Assembly: GCF_900112305.1 (NCBI RefSeq)
Contig: NZ_FOKT01000009.1
Location: 114,269 to 178,268 of the forward strand
DNA from: Microbulbifer thermotolerans
GTDB lineage: Bacteria; Pseudomonadota; Gammaproteobacteria; Pseudomonadales; Cellvibrionaceae
Reading direction: 5' to 3'
Length of the DNA: 64,000 nucleotides
Numbering within the stretch: the stretch's first letter is position 1; each line of letters begins with the position of its first letter. The position numbers and the translations under genes were made by a program. Positions 17,695 to 27,897 of this stretch are shown here, one piece after another. A model generated the notes under the pieces. The model had not been told where the DNA came from and ran no database searches. It saw only the letters and a list, made by a program, of their open reading frames with translations.

Positions 17695-17879
17695 CTGTAA
17701 CGGTGAGAGAGGCGAAGGTGGATTACATAGTAAAGTTTGGCGCCAATTTCCCGCACATGATACGTCGTGTGGTCATAGTGTGCCAGGAGATGCTCTTGCT
17801 CTTCTCGAGAAGGGGGAGAAGATTAGCAGGATAACCCAGAGCCGAGATAACATTACGCGACTGCGATAGGAAGTCGGAA

Positions 17880-20735
17880 ATGCCACTACGAATTGAATCT
17901 TGCCCGTCACAATTTCAACACCAACTCAATGAGCGGTGGACTCAATGGCGGGAATCCGCAGGAGAAGATGTCGTCGGGAATACAGACACTTTGTTGGAGG
18001 ATGTATCCCTGCAGCGGGCTGTGGCGCGTAGCTTCGTCGGCTCTGACTTCTTCTATCGGCAGTGCTGCCGCAGTCCTGAGTTACTGCCCGAACTGCTGCA
18101 AAATGACGATTTGGGTCTCGCTTCTATTGATATTGAGCAGTTTGGCGATGACGAAAGCCTCGACCGTGAATTGCGCAAACTGAGAAACCGCGTTACAGCC
18201 GAAGTAATTTATCGGGATTTCGCAGATCAGTGGGATATTGCGCGGGTTTGCCAGCGCCTGACTGAGCTGGCTGAAACCTGTATACAGGCTGCACTCGCCT
18301 GGCATTACCGGCAACTGGTCAACCGCTACGGTGAACCGCGCGATAGAGAGGGGAATACCCAGTCCCTGATCGTGCTGGGCATGGGCAAACTGGGAGCCCG
18401 CGAGTTGAACCTGTCCTCGGATATCGATCTGATCTTCGCCTACCCCGAGCCGGGCGAGACAAGCGGCGAAAACAGTGTCGACAACCAAAAATTTTTCCAG
18501 CGTCTGGGCCAACGCCTGATTAAGTCCCTGGATGCGATCACCGCGGACGGCTTCGTCTTTCGCGTCGATATGCGCCTGCGGCCCTATGGCGACAGCGGCC
18601 CGCTGGTGAGCCACTTTGCGGCGCTGGAGGATTACTACCAGACACAGGGCCGCGAATGGGAGCGCTACGCAATGGTAAAGGCGCGCCCTGTCGCCGGTGA
18701 CGCTAATGCCGCTGCCGAGCTGATGGAGCTGCTGCGGCCTTTTACTTACCGCCGCTATATCGACTTCAGTGCCATAGACGCATTGCGCGAGATGAAAACC
18801 CTGATCCAGCGCCAGGTGCGCGCCCGGGGCCTCGGCGATAACGTCAAGCTGGGCCGCGGCGGAATCCGCGAAGTGGAATTTATCGTTCAGGCTTTTCAGC
18901 TGATCCGCGGCGGCCGAGAACCCGCCCTGCGCGAGCGCAATCTGTTGCAGCTTCTTCCCCTGCTGGAGAGTGGTGGTCACCTGGAGCCCGGTATCGCGCA
19001 AAAACTGGCAGACGCATACCAGTTGTTGCGGCGGGTAGAGCACGCCCTGCAGGCAGAGCGCGATCAACAGACTCAGACTCTGCCGGCGGAAGAGGAGCGT
19101 CGGCAAAAACTGGCCTTCGCTCTCGGTCGAGACAGCTGGGAGCAATTGTGGGGTGAGCTGACCGAGGCGCGCGCGGTGATAGAGCGGGAATTCGACGCGG
19201 TGATTGCCCCGCCGGAGGACATTGCCCCGCCGAGTGCCGCGGAAGAGTGGGAAGCGCTCTGGGCCAGCTGTGACAGTGAGCCTGCCGCCAGCGAAGCGCT
19301 GAGAACTTTGGAGTCCGCCGGTGTGGAGCCTGCGCATGAGGCGCTGGATTTATTGGCGGAGCTGAGGGTGTCGCCCGTGGTGGCGACGCTGCCGAGTGCC
19401 TCACGAGAACGCCTGGACCAGTTTATGCCGCTGCTGCTGGCGGCCGCAGCGCGGGAGCAACAGCCATTGTTGGCATTGACCAGGGTGCTGCCGCTGGTGC
19501 GCGCGGTACTGCGCCGCAGTGCTTATCTGGTGCTGATTAACGAAAACCCGCCAGTATTGAAACAGCTGCTGCGTCTCTGTGCCGCCTCCCCGTGGATCGC
19601 TGAGCGACTGGCCAGGCACCCGATACTGTTGGACGAGTTATTGGACCCGAGGCGCCTTTTGGCGCCTGCGAAGGCCTCCGATATTTCCGACGAGCTGCGC
19701 CGTGAACTGCTCAGAGTTGATCCCCAGGATCTCGAAGTGCAAATGGAGGCGCTGCGCCACTTCAAGCAGAGCCAGAGCCTGCGCATTGCCGCCCAGGAAG
19801 TCAGCGGCGCACTGCCACTGATGAAGGTCAGCGATTCCCTGACCTGGCTGGCGGAGGCGATATTGCAGCAGTCGCTGCAGTTGGCCTGGACTCAGCTCGA
19901 GGAAAAACACGGCGCGCCCGCGGGTGCGTCCCGGGAGGACATGCGCTTTGCGATCATTGCCTACGGCAAGCTCGGCGGCCTTGAATTGGGGCACGGATCA
20001 GACCTGGATCTTGTCTTTGTGCACGATGCCGATCCGATGCAGTACACCGGCGGAGAGGCTTCCATCGACAACCTGCGTTTCTATACCCGCCTGGCTCAGC
20101 GCCTGATCCATATATTGCAAACGCGCACACTGAGTGGCCCCCTGTATGAGGTGGATACGCGCTTGCGCCCTTCCGGTAACTCTGGCCTGCTGGTGACATC
20201 CCTCGCCGCTTTTGAGAAATACCAGCGCGAAAATGCCTGGACCTGGGAGCACCAGGCACTGGTGCGCGCGCGCCCGGTGGCGGGCAGCCGGCGGCTGTGC
20301 GGGGCCTTTGAGCAGCTGCGACTGGAATTGCTTTGCCAGCCGCAAGATGAAAAAAAACTGCGCGAAGAAGTGGTCGTCATGCGCGACAAAATGCGCGCGC
20401 ACCTGGATAAGAGCAACGATCAATCCTTCGACTTAAAGCAGGGGCGGGGCGGTATTGTCGATATCGAATTTATGGTTCAATATGCAGCTCTGGCCTGGGC
20501 GCACAAAGCGCCATCGATAGTGCGTTATACCGACAATATTCGCATTCTCGAGAGTCTGAGGGACGCGGGCCTGATGCCGGCCCACCAAGCCGGGCATCTG
20601 ATCGACGCCTACAAAGCCTACCGATCTGAAGGTCATCGCCTGGCATTACAACAATTGCCAGGGGTTGTTAGCGGTGACCAATTCACAGCGGAAAGAAAGA
20701 CCGTTCAAACAAACTGGCGGCAACTGCTCGGCTGA
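17880..20735 (+). CDS. glnE: Bifunctional glutamine synthetase adenylyltransferase/deadenylyltransferase
   Basis: A 951-residue enzyme that attaches AMP to, and removes it from, glutamine synthetase according to nitrogen status signalled by PII. Two nucleotidyltransferase domains are evident: GMGKLGARELNLSSDIDLIF near residue 166 (deadenylylase half) and AYGKLGGLELGHGSDLDLVF near residue 693 (adenylylase half), each with the D-x-D metal motif. The length matches the family. It is followed after 118 bases by ilvE, an order also found in pseudomonads. Confidence 0.96.
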   Translation: MPLRIESCPSQFQHQLNERWTQWRESAGEDVVGNTDTLLEDVSLQRAVARSFVGSDFFYRQCCRSPELLPELLQNDDLGLASIDIEQFGDDESLDRELRKLRNRVTAEVIYRDFADQWDIARVCQRLTELAETCIQAALAWHYRQLVNRYGEPRDREGNTQSLIVLGMGKLGARELNLSSDIDLIFAYPEPGETSGENSVDNQKFFQRLGQRLIKSLDAITADGFVFRVDMRLRPYGDSGPLVSHFAALEDYYQTQGREWERYAMVKARPVAGDANAAAELMELLRPFTYRRYIDFSAIDALREMKTLIQRQVRARGLGDNVKLGRGGIREVEFIVQAFQLIRGGREPALRERNLLQLLPLLESGGHLEPGIAQKLADAYQLLRRVEHALQAERDQQTQTLPAEEERRQKLAFALGRDSWEQLWGELTEARAVIEREFDAVIAPPEDIAPPSAAEEWEALWASCDSEPAASEALRTLESAGVEPAHEALDLLAELRVSPVVATLPSASRERLDQFMPLLLAAAAREQQPLLALTRVLPLVRAVLRRSAYLVLINENPPVLKQLLRLCAASPWIAERLARHPILLDELLDPRRLLAPAKASDISDELRRELLRVDPQDLEVQMEALRHFKQSQSLRIAAQEVSGALPLMKVSDSLTWLAEAILQQSLQLAWTQLEEKHGAPAGASREDMRFAIIAYGKLGGLELGHGSDLDLVFVHDADPMQYTGGEASIDNLRFYTRLAQRLIHILQTRTLSGPLYEVDTRLRPSGNSGLLVTSLAAFEKYQRENAWTWEHQALVRARPVAGSRRLCGAFEQLRLELLCQPQDEKKLREEVVVMRDKMRAHLDKSNDQSFDLKQGRGGIVDIEFMVQYAALAWAHKAPSIVRYTDNIRILESLRDAGLMPAHQAGHLIDAYKAYRSEGHRLALQQLPGVVSGDQFTAERKTVQTNWRQLLG

Positions 20736-20853
20736 ATAACTGCCGGAGTCTCTGCAGCCTACACTGTTTTTATCGGATTTCCTGCACCCGCAGGAGCGCC
20801 CGCCGGCGGCTCCTGCGCGCGGTGCAGACAGCGAATTTTGTAGGAGTTTCCCC

Positions 20854-21816
20854 ATGTCTTTTGCCGACCGCGACGGCGTAATCTGGTTTGATGGCGAATT
20901 GATTCCCTGGCGTGACGCGCGGGTCCACGTGCTCACCCACACGCTGCACTACGGAATGGGCGTCTTCGAGGGGGTGAGGGCTTATCAAACGGAATCCGGC
21001 ACCAGCATCTTCCGGCTGCAGGATCACACCCGGCGGCTGTTCCGCTCAGCCAAAATCATGAATATGGCCATGCCCTTCGACGCCGAACAGTTGAACGAAG
21101 CGCAGAAACTGGTGGTGCGCGAGAACAATCTGAGCGAGGCCTATCTGCGGCCGATGGTGTTCTACGGCTCCGAGGGCATGGGCCTGCGCGCGGATGCGCT
21201 GAGGACACACGTGATTGTCGCCGCCTGGGAGTGGCCCAGCTACATGAGCCCGGAAGCGCGGGAGCTGGGAATCAAGGTGAACACCTCTTCCTATACCCGT
21301 CACCACGTCAATATCACCATGTGCAAGGCCAAGGCCAACGGCAATTACATCAACTCGATGCTGGCCCTGCAGGAAGCGATCCGCAACGGTTGTGAGGAGG
21401 CGCTGCTGCTCGATCCGGAAGGCTATGTGGCCGAGGGCAGTGGCGAAAATATTTTTATCGTCGCCAACGGTATTCTTTACACGCCGGAACTCACCTCCTG
21501 CCTGGATGGCATCACCCGCAACTCGGTGATCGAGCTGGCGCGGGAGTGCGGCTATCAGGTGGTGGAAAAGCGTATTACCCGCGACGAGGTTTATATCGCC
21601 GACGAGGCTTTTTTTACCGGTACTGCCGCCGAAGTACTGCCGATCCGCATGCTGGACGGTCGCACTATCGGCGCCGGGCGCCGCGGTCCTATTACCAAGC
21701 GTTTGCAGCAGCTGTACTTCGATGTGGTGCAGGGGCGCAGTCAGGCTCATCTGGGCTGGCTCACCGATGTCGCTGAAGTGGGACTGGGTGAGACAGGCCG
21801 CCTGGCCGCGGTCTAG
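20854..21816 (+). CDS. ilvE: Branched-chain-amino-acid aminotransferase
   Basis: A 320-residue class IV PLP aminotransferase that transfers amino groups between glutamate and the keto acids of valine, leucine and isoleucine. It starts with the family motif VIWFDGELIPWRDARVHVLT and carries THTLHYGMGVFEGVRAY. The PLP-lysine region is CKAKANGNYINSM, and the C-terminal signature EGSGENIFIV is present. A clear AGGAG precedes ATG 20854. It completes the pathway step after IlvD. Confidence 0.96.
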   Translation: MSFADRDGVIWFDGELIPWRDARVHVLTHTLHYGMGVFEGVRAYQTESGTSIFRLQDHTRRLFRSAKIMNMAMPFDAEQLNEAQKLVVRENNLSEAYLRPMVFYGSEGMGLRADALRTHVIVAAWEWPSYMSPEARELGIKVNTSSYTRHHVNITMCKAKANGNYINSMLALQEAIRNGCEEALLLDPEGYVAEGSGENIFIVANGILYTPELTSCLDGITRNSVIELARECGYQVVEKRITRDEVYIADEAFFTGTAAEVLPIRMLDGRTIGAGRRGPITKRLQQLYFDVVQGRSQAHLGWLTDVAEVGLGETGRLAAV

Positions 21817-21879
21817 CAGCTGTGAAACTGTTCTCGCTGACGGCCTGTTGATTTGTAGAGCCGTCAAGCGACTTCCCGT

Positions 21880-21932
21880 AAAATAGCCGCCCTCCGCTGC
21901 CGGCCTTCCGCTGGCGGGGGCGGCTATTTTTA
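21880..21932 (+). terminator. Rho-independent terminator of ilvE
   Basis: A long stem, AAAATAGCCGCCC (from 21880) with GGGCGGCTATTTT (21918–21930), encloses a GC-rich loop and ends in T residues. It could work in both directions. Confidence 0.85.
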
Positions 21933-21998
21933 TCTCTGTTGCCGCCAGCCGCTTGCCATATAGATCACCGGTGCATCAACGTACTTTGGGAGCGGCTT

Positions 21999-23390
21999 TT
22001 GATTCTTCCAGACGGTATTTCCGAAAGGCTGAGCAGCGCCGGGGGGACACTCTGGCAGCGCAACCACCTCTTGGATATTCCTCCTTTCATGCAGTTATTC
22101 GGTGGCCTGGTCGTACTTTTTAGTGCGATTGCCTGGCCCCTGGCGGAACCCTTGTCGGGGCCCACGGCCATTCTGCTGGTGTTGATCACGGGCTGGGCGG
22201 TGTTCCGCCACGGCCGGCATTTGCTCCGTTCTCCGGTCGCCTGGCTGTTCGCCGCCGCACTCGCGGTGCAAATCGCTTCCTGGATTTCGGTGCAATTGTC
22301 GCATCCGGAGTGGGCCGAATCCTCGCCAAAGATGCACAGACTGGGACACTGGTTTGCCTTTGCCGCTATCGCTTGCTGGCTCGGTGGCAGCACACGCAAC
22401 GCGCTGGCCTTGTGGACGGTGGCGCTGGTCTCCCTGCTGCTGACCCCCTGGGTGACCGGCGGTGGTTTCGCCGAGTGGACGGCGGGCGCCGCCGGTAAAC
22501 GCGTCGACTTCGGTATTCGCAATGCCCAGCATACCGCCATGTTGTTTGGCACTGCACTGATCGGCCTTCTGGTGTTGGCGCCGCGCCTGTTTCGCTGGGC
22601 TCGCCGTTCCGCCTATACCCTGTTGCCGGTGGGCCTGTTGTGGTTGGCGGCTGTGATTGCCTGTTCTTTGGCTGTGCTCTACACCCAGACCCGCGCGGTG
22701 TGGCTGGGGTTGGCGCTGGCCGTGCTGTTTCTCCTGACGGCGGTCCTGTGGGCGCAATTTGCCGGGTTTGGCCGCCGCCGCTTGCGTCGGCTAGTGGTGA
22801 TGTCGACGTTGATTCTCGCGCTGTTGGTCGCTTTGGGGGGCAAGTTCGGCGGTATAGTGGCCGAGCGACTGGAGTATGAACACCATGCGATAGGCCTGGT
22901 CCTTGCGGGGGATATCGATTCGGTGCCCTATACCAGTACCGGTATCCGCGTACATACCTGGGTGGACGCGCTGCCGTGGATTCAGGAGCGTCCCCTGTTG
23001 GGCTGGGGCGGCAAGGGGCGCCGCTTGGTGATAGAGCATTCCGAGACTATGCCCCGGCAGTTGAAAGACACCATGGGGCATTTGCACAACAGTTATTTGG
23101 ATCTGCAGGTGAACAACGGCTTGCTGGGCAGCCTGCTGTTGCTTGCTCTGATCGGTTGGCTATTGCTGGCGAGCCTGCGGGCCTGGCGGCAGGGTGTGTT
23201 GCCGGGAGATCTGTTGCTGTTTTTCCTCGGCTTTATGCTCTACTGGCTGTGGATCAACTGTTTCGAGTCCTATCTATTTTTCGGTAGCGGCGGTTATGTG
23301 TTCGGCCTGGTTTGCGCCGGTGTGGTGACGCACGTCTTGCGGGCGGGGTATTCAGTGAAAGGCGCTGAGAGTGCTCTGAAGGGAGCGTGA
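21999..23390 (+). CDS. O-antigen ligase family membrane protein
   Basis: A polytopic membrane protein of about 463 residues with ten or more hydrophobic segments. A periplasmic-type loop contains the Wzy_C/O-antigen-ligase pattern (PWIQERPLLGWGGKGRRLVIEHS, then GHLHNSYLDLQVNNGLLG). Such proteins ligate O-antigen or other glycans to lipid A-core, or polymerise them. The start is uncertain. I prefer TTG 21999 because GGGAG (21988–21992) sits 6 bases before it; ATG 22089 lacks a ribosome-binding site, and a TTG at 21939 is further upstream. LPS-related neighbours (ugd, waaA, glycosyltransferases) support an LPS role. Confidence 0.82.
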   Translation: MILPDGISERLSSAGGTLWQRNHLLDIPPFMQLFGGLVVLFSAIAWPLAEPLSGPTAILLVLITGWAVFRHGRHLLRSPVAWLFAAALAVQIASWISVQLSHPEWAESSPKMHRLGHWFAFAAIACWLGGSTRNALALWTVALVSLLLTPWVTGGGFAEWTAGAAGKRVDFGIRNAQHTAMLFGTALIGLLVLAPRLFRWARRSAYTLLPVGLLWLAAVIACSLAVLYTQTRAVWLGLALAVLFLLTAVLWAQFAGFGRRRLRRLVVMSTLILALLVALGGKFGGIVAERLEYEHHAIGLVLAGDIDSVPYTSTGIRVHTWVDALPWIQERPLLGWGGKGRRLVIEHSETMPRQLKDTMGHLHNSYLDLQVNNGLLGSLLLLALIGWLLLASLRAWRQGVLPGDLLLFFLGFMLYWLWINCFESYLFFGSGGYVFGLVCAGVVTHVLRAGYSVKGAESALKGA

Positions 23391-23412
23391 GCTGCAGGTT
23401 CGGTTCACAGTC

Positions 23413-23436
23413 GGGGCGCTGCGCGCCCCTTCTTTT
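23413..23436. terminator. Terminator between O-antigen ligase gene and ugd
   Basis: The stem GGGGCGC (23413–23419) pairs with GCGCCCC (23423–23429) around a three-base loop, followed by TTCTTTT. It lies between convergent genes. Confidence 0.75.
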
Positions 23437-23441
23437 AGCGG

Positions 23442-24785
23442 TTAGCGCGCCGCCGGTATCCGCGGGCGCCCCACGCAATAGTAGTCGATGCCGGAGCGGG
23501 CCAGCTGTTTGGGGTCGTAGAGGTTGCGGCCGTCGAAGATCACCGGGTTTTTGAGACCGGAGGTCACGGCTTCGACATCGATGGCTTTGAACTGCTGCCA
23601 CTCGGTGGCGATGATCAGAGCATCGGCCCCGGCCAGTGCACTCTCCTTGGTACCGCAAAGTTGCAGGCCATCGCGCACACCGTAGATGCGCTGGCATTCT
23701 TCCATCGCCTGCGGGTCGAAGGCCTGCACTCTGGCGCCTCGCTGCCAGAGTTGCTCCATCAGCACACGGCTCGGCGCTTCGCGCATATCGTCGGTATTGG
23801 GTTTGAAGGCCAGGCCCCACAGCGCAAAGGTTTTGCCGCTCAGGTCGTCGCCGAAGTGCGCGCAAATTTTTTCCAGCAGGTAGCGCTTCTGGCGCTCATT
23901 TCTCTGTTCCACGGAAGCCAGGATTTCCGGGGTTACGTCCAGTTTACCGGCGGTGGTGATCAGTGCCTTGACGTCCTTTGGGAAACAGGAGCCGCCGTAG
24001 CCGATGCCGGCGTAGATAAAGTGGTAGCCGATGCGCGGGTCCGAGCCTATCCCCTGGCGCACCTGCTCTATATCCGCGCCGACGCGATCGGCGATTTCCG
24101 CCATTTCGTTCATAAAGCTGATCTTGGTGGCCAGCATGCAGTTGGCGGCGTACTTGGCCAGTTCGGCACTCTTGATGTCCATGGCCATGATTTTTTCGTG
24201 ATTGCGGTTAAAGGGCGCATACAGCTCGCGCAGGGCCTCCTCCGCTTCCTTGCTGTCGGTGCCGATAATAATGCGGTCCGGGCGCATGCAGTCCGCGACC
24301 GCGGAGCCCTCCTTGAGGAATTCGGGGTTCGAGACCACGTCGAAAGCCAGATCTCCCGCGCCGCGCTTGTCCAGTTCGGATTTTATAGCCTCGCGCACCT
24401 TATCGGCGGTACCCACCGGCACAGTGGACTTGTTGACGACGATTTTGGATTCTCCCATGTGTTCGGCGATAGTCCGAGCCACGGTCAGCACATGGCGCAG
24501 GTCGGCGGAACCGTCTTCGTCCGGCGGAGTGCCCACGGCGATAAAGATAATCTCGCCGTGGTCCACACCGGTTTTGGCATCGGTGGTGAACTGCAGGGTA
24601 CGGCTGGACAAGTTGCGTTCCACAAGGGGGGCCAGACCCGGCTCGTAGATGGGTACCTGGCCCTTGTTCAAGGACGCTATCTTGTTTTCATCGATATCGA
24701 TACAGATAACCTTGTGCCCGGCTTCCGCCAGCACCGCCGCTTGAACCAAGCCCACATAGCCGGTCCCAAATACAGTTACATTCAT
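23442..24785 (-). CDS. ugd: UDP-glucose 6-dehydrogenase
   Basis: A 447-residue cytoplasmic NAD-dependent enzyme that oxidises UDP-glucose twice to UDP-glucuronate, a precursor for LPS and capsule sugars. The N-terminal Rossmann motif is [20 protein letters not shown]. The substrate-binding motif is STVPVGT, and the catalytic Cys lies in [13 protein letters not shown] near residue 265. The C-terminal domain has [18 protein letters not shown]. The length is normal. It is a single gene by the look of its flanks. Confidence 0.96.
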   Translation of the reverse strand: MNVTVFGTGYVGLVQAAVLAEAGHKVICIDIDENKIASLNKGQVPIYEPGLAPLVERNLSSRTLQFTTDAKTGVDHGEIIFIAVGTPPDEDGSADLRHVLTVARTIAEHMGESKIVVNKSTVPVGTADKVREAIKSELDKRGAGDLAFDVVSNPEFLKEGSAVADCMRPDRIIIGTDSKEAEEALRELYAPFNRNHEKIMAMDIKSAELAKYAANCMLATKISFMNEMAEIADRVGADIEQVRQGIGSDPRIGYHFIYAGIGYGGSCFPKDVKALITTAGKLDVTPEILASVEQRNERQKRYLLEKICAHFGDDLSGKTFALWGLAFKPNTDDMREAPSRVLMEQLWQRGARVQAFDPQAMEECQRIYGVRDGLQLCGTKESALAGADALIIATEWQQFKAIDVEAVTSGLKNPVIFDGRNLYDPKQLARSGIDYYCVGRPRIPAAR

Positions 24786-25013
24786 TCGCTTGTCTCAACT
24801 TCCGTCGATCTCAGGGTAAACAGCCGATGCTGGCGTTCAATGCGGCAATTGTACCTGAGTTCGCGTGGATACCCGAACGGGATCCCACCGGAGAATCGCC
24901 CTCGCGAGCTTGTCTTTGTATGGGTGCGGCTTGCCTCGACGCAGGGTTTCGCTTGGAAGCGGTGGATGGGCTATGCTTTACGCCCATTTTTTTGCTGGTT
25001 TGAGGCGGTTTCT

Positions 25014-25916
25014 TTGCAACTGACGGTCTGGCGTTTCCTGGACGGCAACCGCGCGCACGAAAAACAGAGTGCGGCACTGGTGGCTGGTCTGCGGGCCTCT
25101 TTTGGTGGAGAGGGTGGAGTGGCGAGTTTCGATATTCCCTGTCCGCCTTCGTTCTTTTCGCGCGTGTTTTCCGATCCCGCGCAATCGCGCGGACTGCCAA
25201 AGCCGGATTTTATTATCGGCACCGGCAGCGGCAGCCGCTGGCCCATGCTGGCCGCCCGCCGGCATCACGGTGGCCGTGCGGTGGCGATCAATTTGCCGCT
25301 TCTGCCGTATCGCTGGTTTGATTTCGCCATAGTGCCGGAGCACGATCGGCCGCCGCCGCTGCCCAATATAATTCTGAGTCAGGGGGCGCTGACCGAGCCG
25401 CTGCCGAACTCCAGTATTCAGTCCGGGCGCGGCTTGATACTTGTGGGAGGCCCGAGCAAACACTTCACCTGGGATCTGCAGTCGTTGCGGCAGCAGCTTG
25501 AGCGCTTGCTGGCACACCCACTCGACTGGCGGCTGTCCGACAGCCGCCGCACACCGGATGGAAGCCTGGAATCCGTCACGGGGGCCAAGCTTGTACACTG
25601 GCGGGAGTGTCCGCCGGGCTGGCTGCAAGAACAACTGGCCACGGCGGAGCAGATCTGGGTGACCGAAGACAGCATCTCCATGGTGTTTGAATCCTTGCAG
25701 AGCCGCGCGCGAGTGGGAGTTTTGCGGGTGCCCAGTAAGAAAAAGGCCAACAAGGTGCGCGCCACAGTGCAGCGCCTGGTGGATCAGGGAATGGTGACCG
25801 ACCGTCTGGAGGACGTGTCCGCGCCGTTTGCGCCGGTCCGCGAGCCCCTCAATCAGTACCTGGTGTGCGCGCGGGCGCTACTGCGCCGCTGCGGCTTACC
25901 GGTTGCGGACACCTGA
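25014..25916 (+). CDS. ELM1/mitochondrial-fission family protein (GT-B-like, envelope-associated)
   Basis: About 300 residues. It begins near LTVWRFLDGNRAHEKQSAAL, the usual N-terminus of the bacterial ELM1 family (PF06258). GTGSGSRWPMLAARR, LVGGPSKHFTW and TEDSISMVFESLQSR follow; the last resembles nucleotide-sugar-binding motifs of GT-B proteins. I favour TTG 25014 with a GAGG 10 bases upstream; ATG 24966 is the alternative start. The frame is open for 1.3 kb further upstream only because it is antisense to ugd. The bacterial function is not established; it often occurs in LPS regions, as here. Confidence 0.8.
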   Translation: MQLTVWRFLDGNRAHEKQSAALVAGLRASFGGEGGVASFDIPCPPSFFSRVFSDPAQSRGLPKPDFIIGTGSGSRWPMLAARRHHGGRAVAINLPLLPYRWFDFAIVPEHDRPPPLPNIILSQGALTEPLPNSSIQSGRGLILVGGPSKHFTWDLQSLRQQLERLLAHPLDWRLSDSRRTPDGSLESVTGAKLVHWRECPPGWLQEQLATAEQIWVTEDSISMVFESLQSRARVGVLRVPSKKKANKVRATVQRLVDQGMVTDRLEDVSAPFAPVREPLNQYLVCARALLRRCGLPVADT

Positions 25917-25967
25917 GAGGGTGCGCTTGCCCGAGTATAGGGGAGCCCCTATGTCACAGACGCTTCC

Positions 25968-26633
25968 TCAACGTTTGAGACCGCGCGCCTCGAATTTGCG
26001 CCAGGGCAGGCTTTTATCGGACAGTTCCCACTCAGTGCGCAGCCACATGCGCGCAATGCGCCGCTCGATATAGCTGTCGGCGAAATAGTCGAAATGCGCC
26101 GGCAGAGGTAAAAAGGCCGCGCTGCCGAGACCGTCGATCAGGTACAGCTCCAGTTGCCCTTTCTCTTCTCGCACCACTAAATTGTGGGGGATCAGGTTTT
26201 TGGTCAGTACCCGGTGGTGCCGCAGCCAGTCGCAAAAGCGTTCCATCGCCGGGTGGATACGATCGTCCAGGCCTTGGCTGTTTAGGTATTGGCGCAGTGT
26301 CGGCGCCGGCTCTCCCCGTGCATCCAGGATCATATCGGTAACCGCGCCCGGCCCCAGGCTGGTCTCGCGGATGCCATACCAGCGCGGCAGATGTCGCCAC
26401 AGCGCATCGTCGCCTTGGCGCAGAGCGCGCTGGGCATAGCCCTGTTGCTCGCGCAGGTTGTCGTCGAAGTAACTCTCACCGCGCCAGCGCTTGTACCAGG
26501 GCGCGCGGGCGACAAGTTCCGCACAGCGGCCCGGGCGCATTACCTTGACGCATAGTGCCGGGTCTTGCGGGTGGCGGAAGCAGAGGCGGTTGCCGCCGCT
26601 GGCGAAAGGCGTGCTGTCGCTCAAGTCAATCAC
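25968..26633 (-). CDS. yrbL: YrbL-like protein (PhoP-regulatory-network family, kinase-like)
   Basis: A 221-residue protein of the YrbL-PhoP_reg family with a degenerate protein-kinase-like fold. FASGGNRLCFRHP resembles a glycine loop, LCVKVMRPG has the candidate ATP-binding Lys, and KNLIPHNLVVREE followed by LYLIDGLGSAAF resembles a catalytic loop and DFG region with the Asp shifted to DGLG. The start is GTG at 26633, overlapping the last 8 bases of the upstream glycosyltransferase gene, so the two are translationally coupled. A lipopolysaccharide-core kinase-type role is an inference from context. Confidence 0.82.
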   Translation of the reverse strand: MIDLSDSTPFASGGNRLCFRHPQDPALCVKVMRPGRCAELVARAPWYKRWRGESYFDDNLREQQGYAQRALRQGDDALWRHLPRWYGIRETSLGPGAVTDMILDARGEPAPTLRQYLNSQGLDDRIHPAMERFCDWLRHHRVLTKNLIPHNLVVREEKGQLELYLIDGLGSAAFLPLPAHFDYFADSYIERRIARMWLRTEWELSDKSLPWRKFEARGLKR

Positions 26634-27750
26634 GGTGCAGCTCCCGCTCTTCCAGTAGCGATTGATAGATTTCGATGGTGTGTTGCGCCTGGGCTTGCAG
26701 GGTAAACTCCGGCGCTAGATGTGCCCGTTCCGCCGGCGTGTCGAGCAGTTCACAAGCTTTGCGGTACAGGGCGTGGGGATCGGATTTTTGCACCAACCCG
26801 CGGGGGAAGCAGGCGCGCAGGGACTCCGCCGGGCCGCCGATATCGTAACCGATGATTGGTGTACCCACCGCCGCCGCTTCGATGACGGTGCGGCCGAAAG
26901 GCTCGGGGCGTTGCGACAGGTTGAACACCAGCGCGGACTGCTTGTACCAGTAACGGATATCTCCGCGGTGGCCGACGAAGGTCACCCGGTCTTCAATGGC
27001 GAGACTGCGCACCCGTTCTTTCAGTTCTTCCTCGTAGTGGGTTTTGTTTGGCTCGCTGCCGCCGAGAATAACGCCGTGAATATCCGCGTGCTTCTCCGCA
27101 AGGCGCGCCATCAATTCGATAAAATCCTCCTGCCCCTTCCAGCGAGTCAGGCGCCCCGGTAACAACAGCCAGCGCTTGCCGCGCAGCTCGGGAAATTCAC
27201 CACAAATGTTTTCCAGCCAGTTATCCGGCAGTTGCAGTGTCGGGAAAAATTCATTGGTATCCACACCGCGGTAAACGAGCGCGGGCGTTCGCTGCAGATA
27301 TTTGCCGTAGTTTTCCTGCAGGTAGTCGAGCACGCAGCTGGATATCGCGATTACCTGCTCGCTTCTCGCCATGATGGCGCTATAGCGGTTGATCGAATAG
27401 AGACCGTGGGCGGTACTGACCAAGCGGGGCCGGGAGGCTTGCGGCATTTTCTTCCAGGCCAGGTAAGTCAGCCAGGCGGGAATGCGGGAGCGCACGTGCA
27501 GAATATCCGCCTGCAACTCCGTGAGCAGTTCGCGCAGTGGGCGCACCTGCCACAGGCTGGAGAGGGACTTCTTGTGGATCGGCATGGCGATATGCCGCGA
27601 GCCTTCGCGCTCGAGCTGCTCGACCATGCGGCCGCCGTTGGAGATCACAATGGATTCATGCCCGGCTTCGACCAGGGCGCGGGCGAAATCCACGGTGCCG
27701 CGCTCAACGCCGCCCGAGTTTAAGGCGGGCAGCAGTTGCACTACTTTCAA
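26626..27750 (-). CDS. Glycosyltransferase family 4
   Basis: A 374-residue GT-B glycosyltransferase. The N-terminal loop NSGGVERGTVDFARAL is typical of GT4. The donor-binding domain has LLPGRLTRWKGQEDFIELM and the E-x7-E-type motif PEPFGRTVIEAAAVGTPIIG. The start is most likely TTG 27750 (protein KVVQLLPALNSGG) with GGAG 7 bases upstream; an in-frame ATG at 27825 adds 25 residues without family similarity. It probably adds a sugar to the LPS core or a surface glycan. It is divergent from waaA. Confidence 0.88.
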   Translation of the reverse strand: MKVVQLLPALNSGGVERGTVDFARALVEAGHESIVISNGGRMVEQLEREGSRHIAMPIHKKSLSSLWQVRPLRELLTELQADILHVRSRIPAWLTYLAWKKMPQASRPRLVSTAHGLYSINRYSAIMARSEQVIAISSCVLDYLQENYGKYLQRTPALVYRGVDTNEFFPTLQLPDNWLENICGEFPELRGKRWLLLPGRLTRWKGQEDFIELMARLAEKHADIHGVILGGSEPNKTHYEEELKERVRSLAIEDRVTFVGHRGDIRYWYKQSALVFNLSQRPEPFGRTVIEAAAVGTPIIGYDIGGPAESLRACFPRGLVQKSDPHALYRKACELLDTPAERAHLAPEFTLQAQAQHTIEIYQSLLEERELHRD

Positions 27751-27897
27751 AGGCTCAACTCCGATTACAGACGTGGTAGGTATCCGCTCGATGGTATGAT
27801 GGCGGCCTCCCGGAAAGGGTGGCAATTATAGGCAGCGGGGCTGTATCGCGTACAGCGGAGGGCCCGCGGCCAGGAATTTTTTCGGTTCTTTTCTTAG

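Noticed and set aside
18081..19337. 418-codon minus-strand frame inside glnE
   Set aside because: It lies entirely antisense to a conserved enzyme and has no family motif or ribosome-binding site.
23661..25013. Long upstream extension of the ELM1 frame (total 751 codons)
   Set aside because: The extension is antisense to ugd, whose motifs are unambiguous; open antisense frames are common in GC-rich genes.
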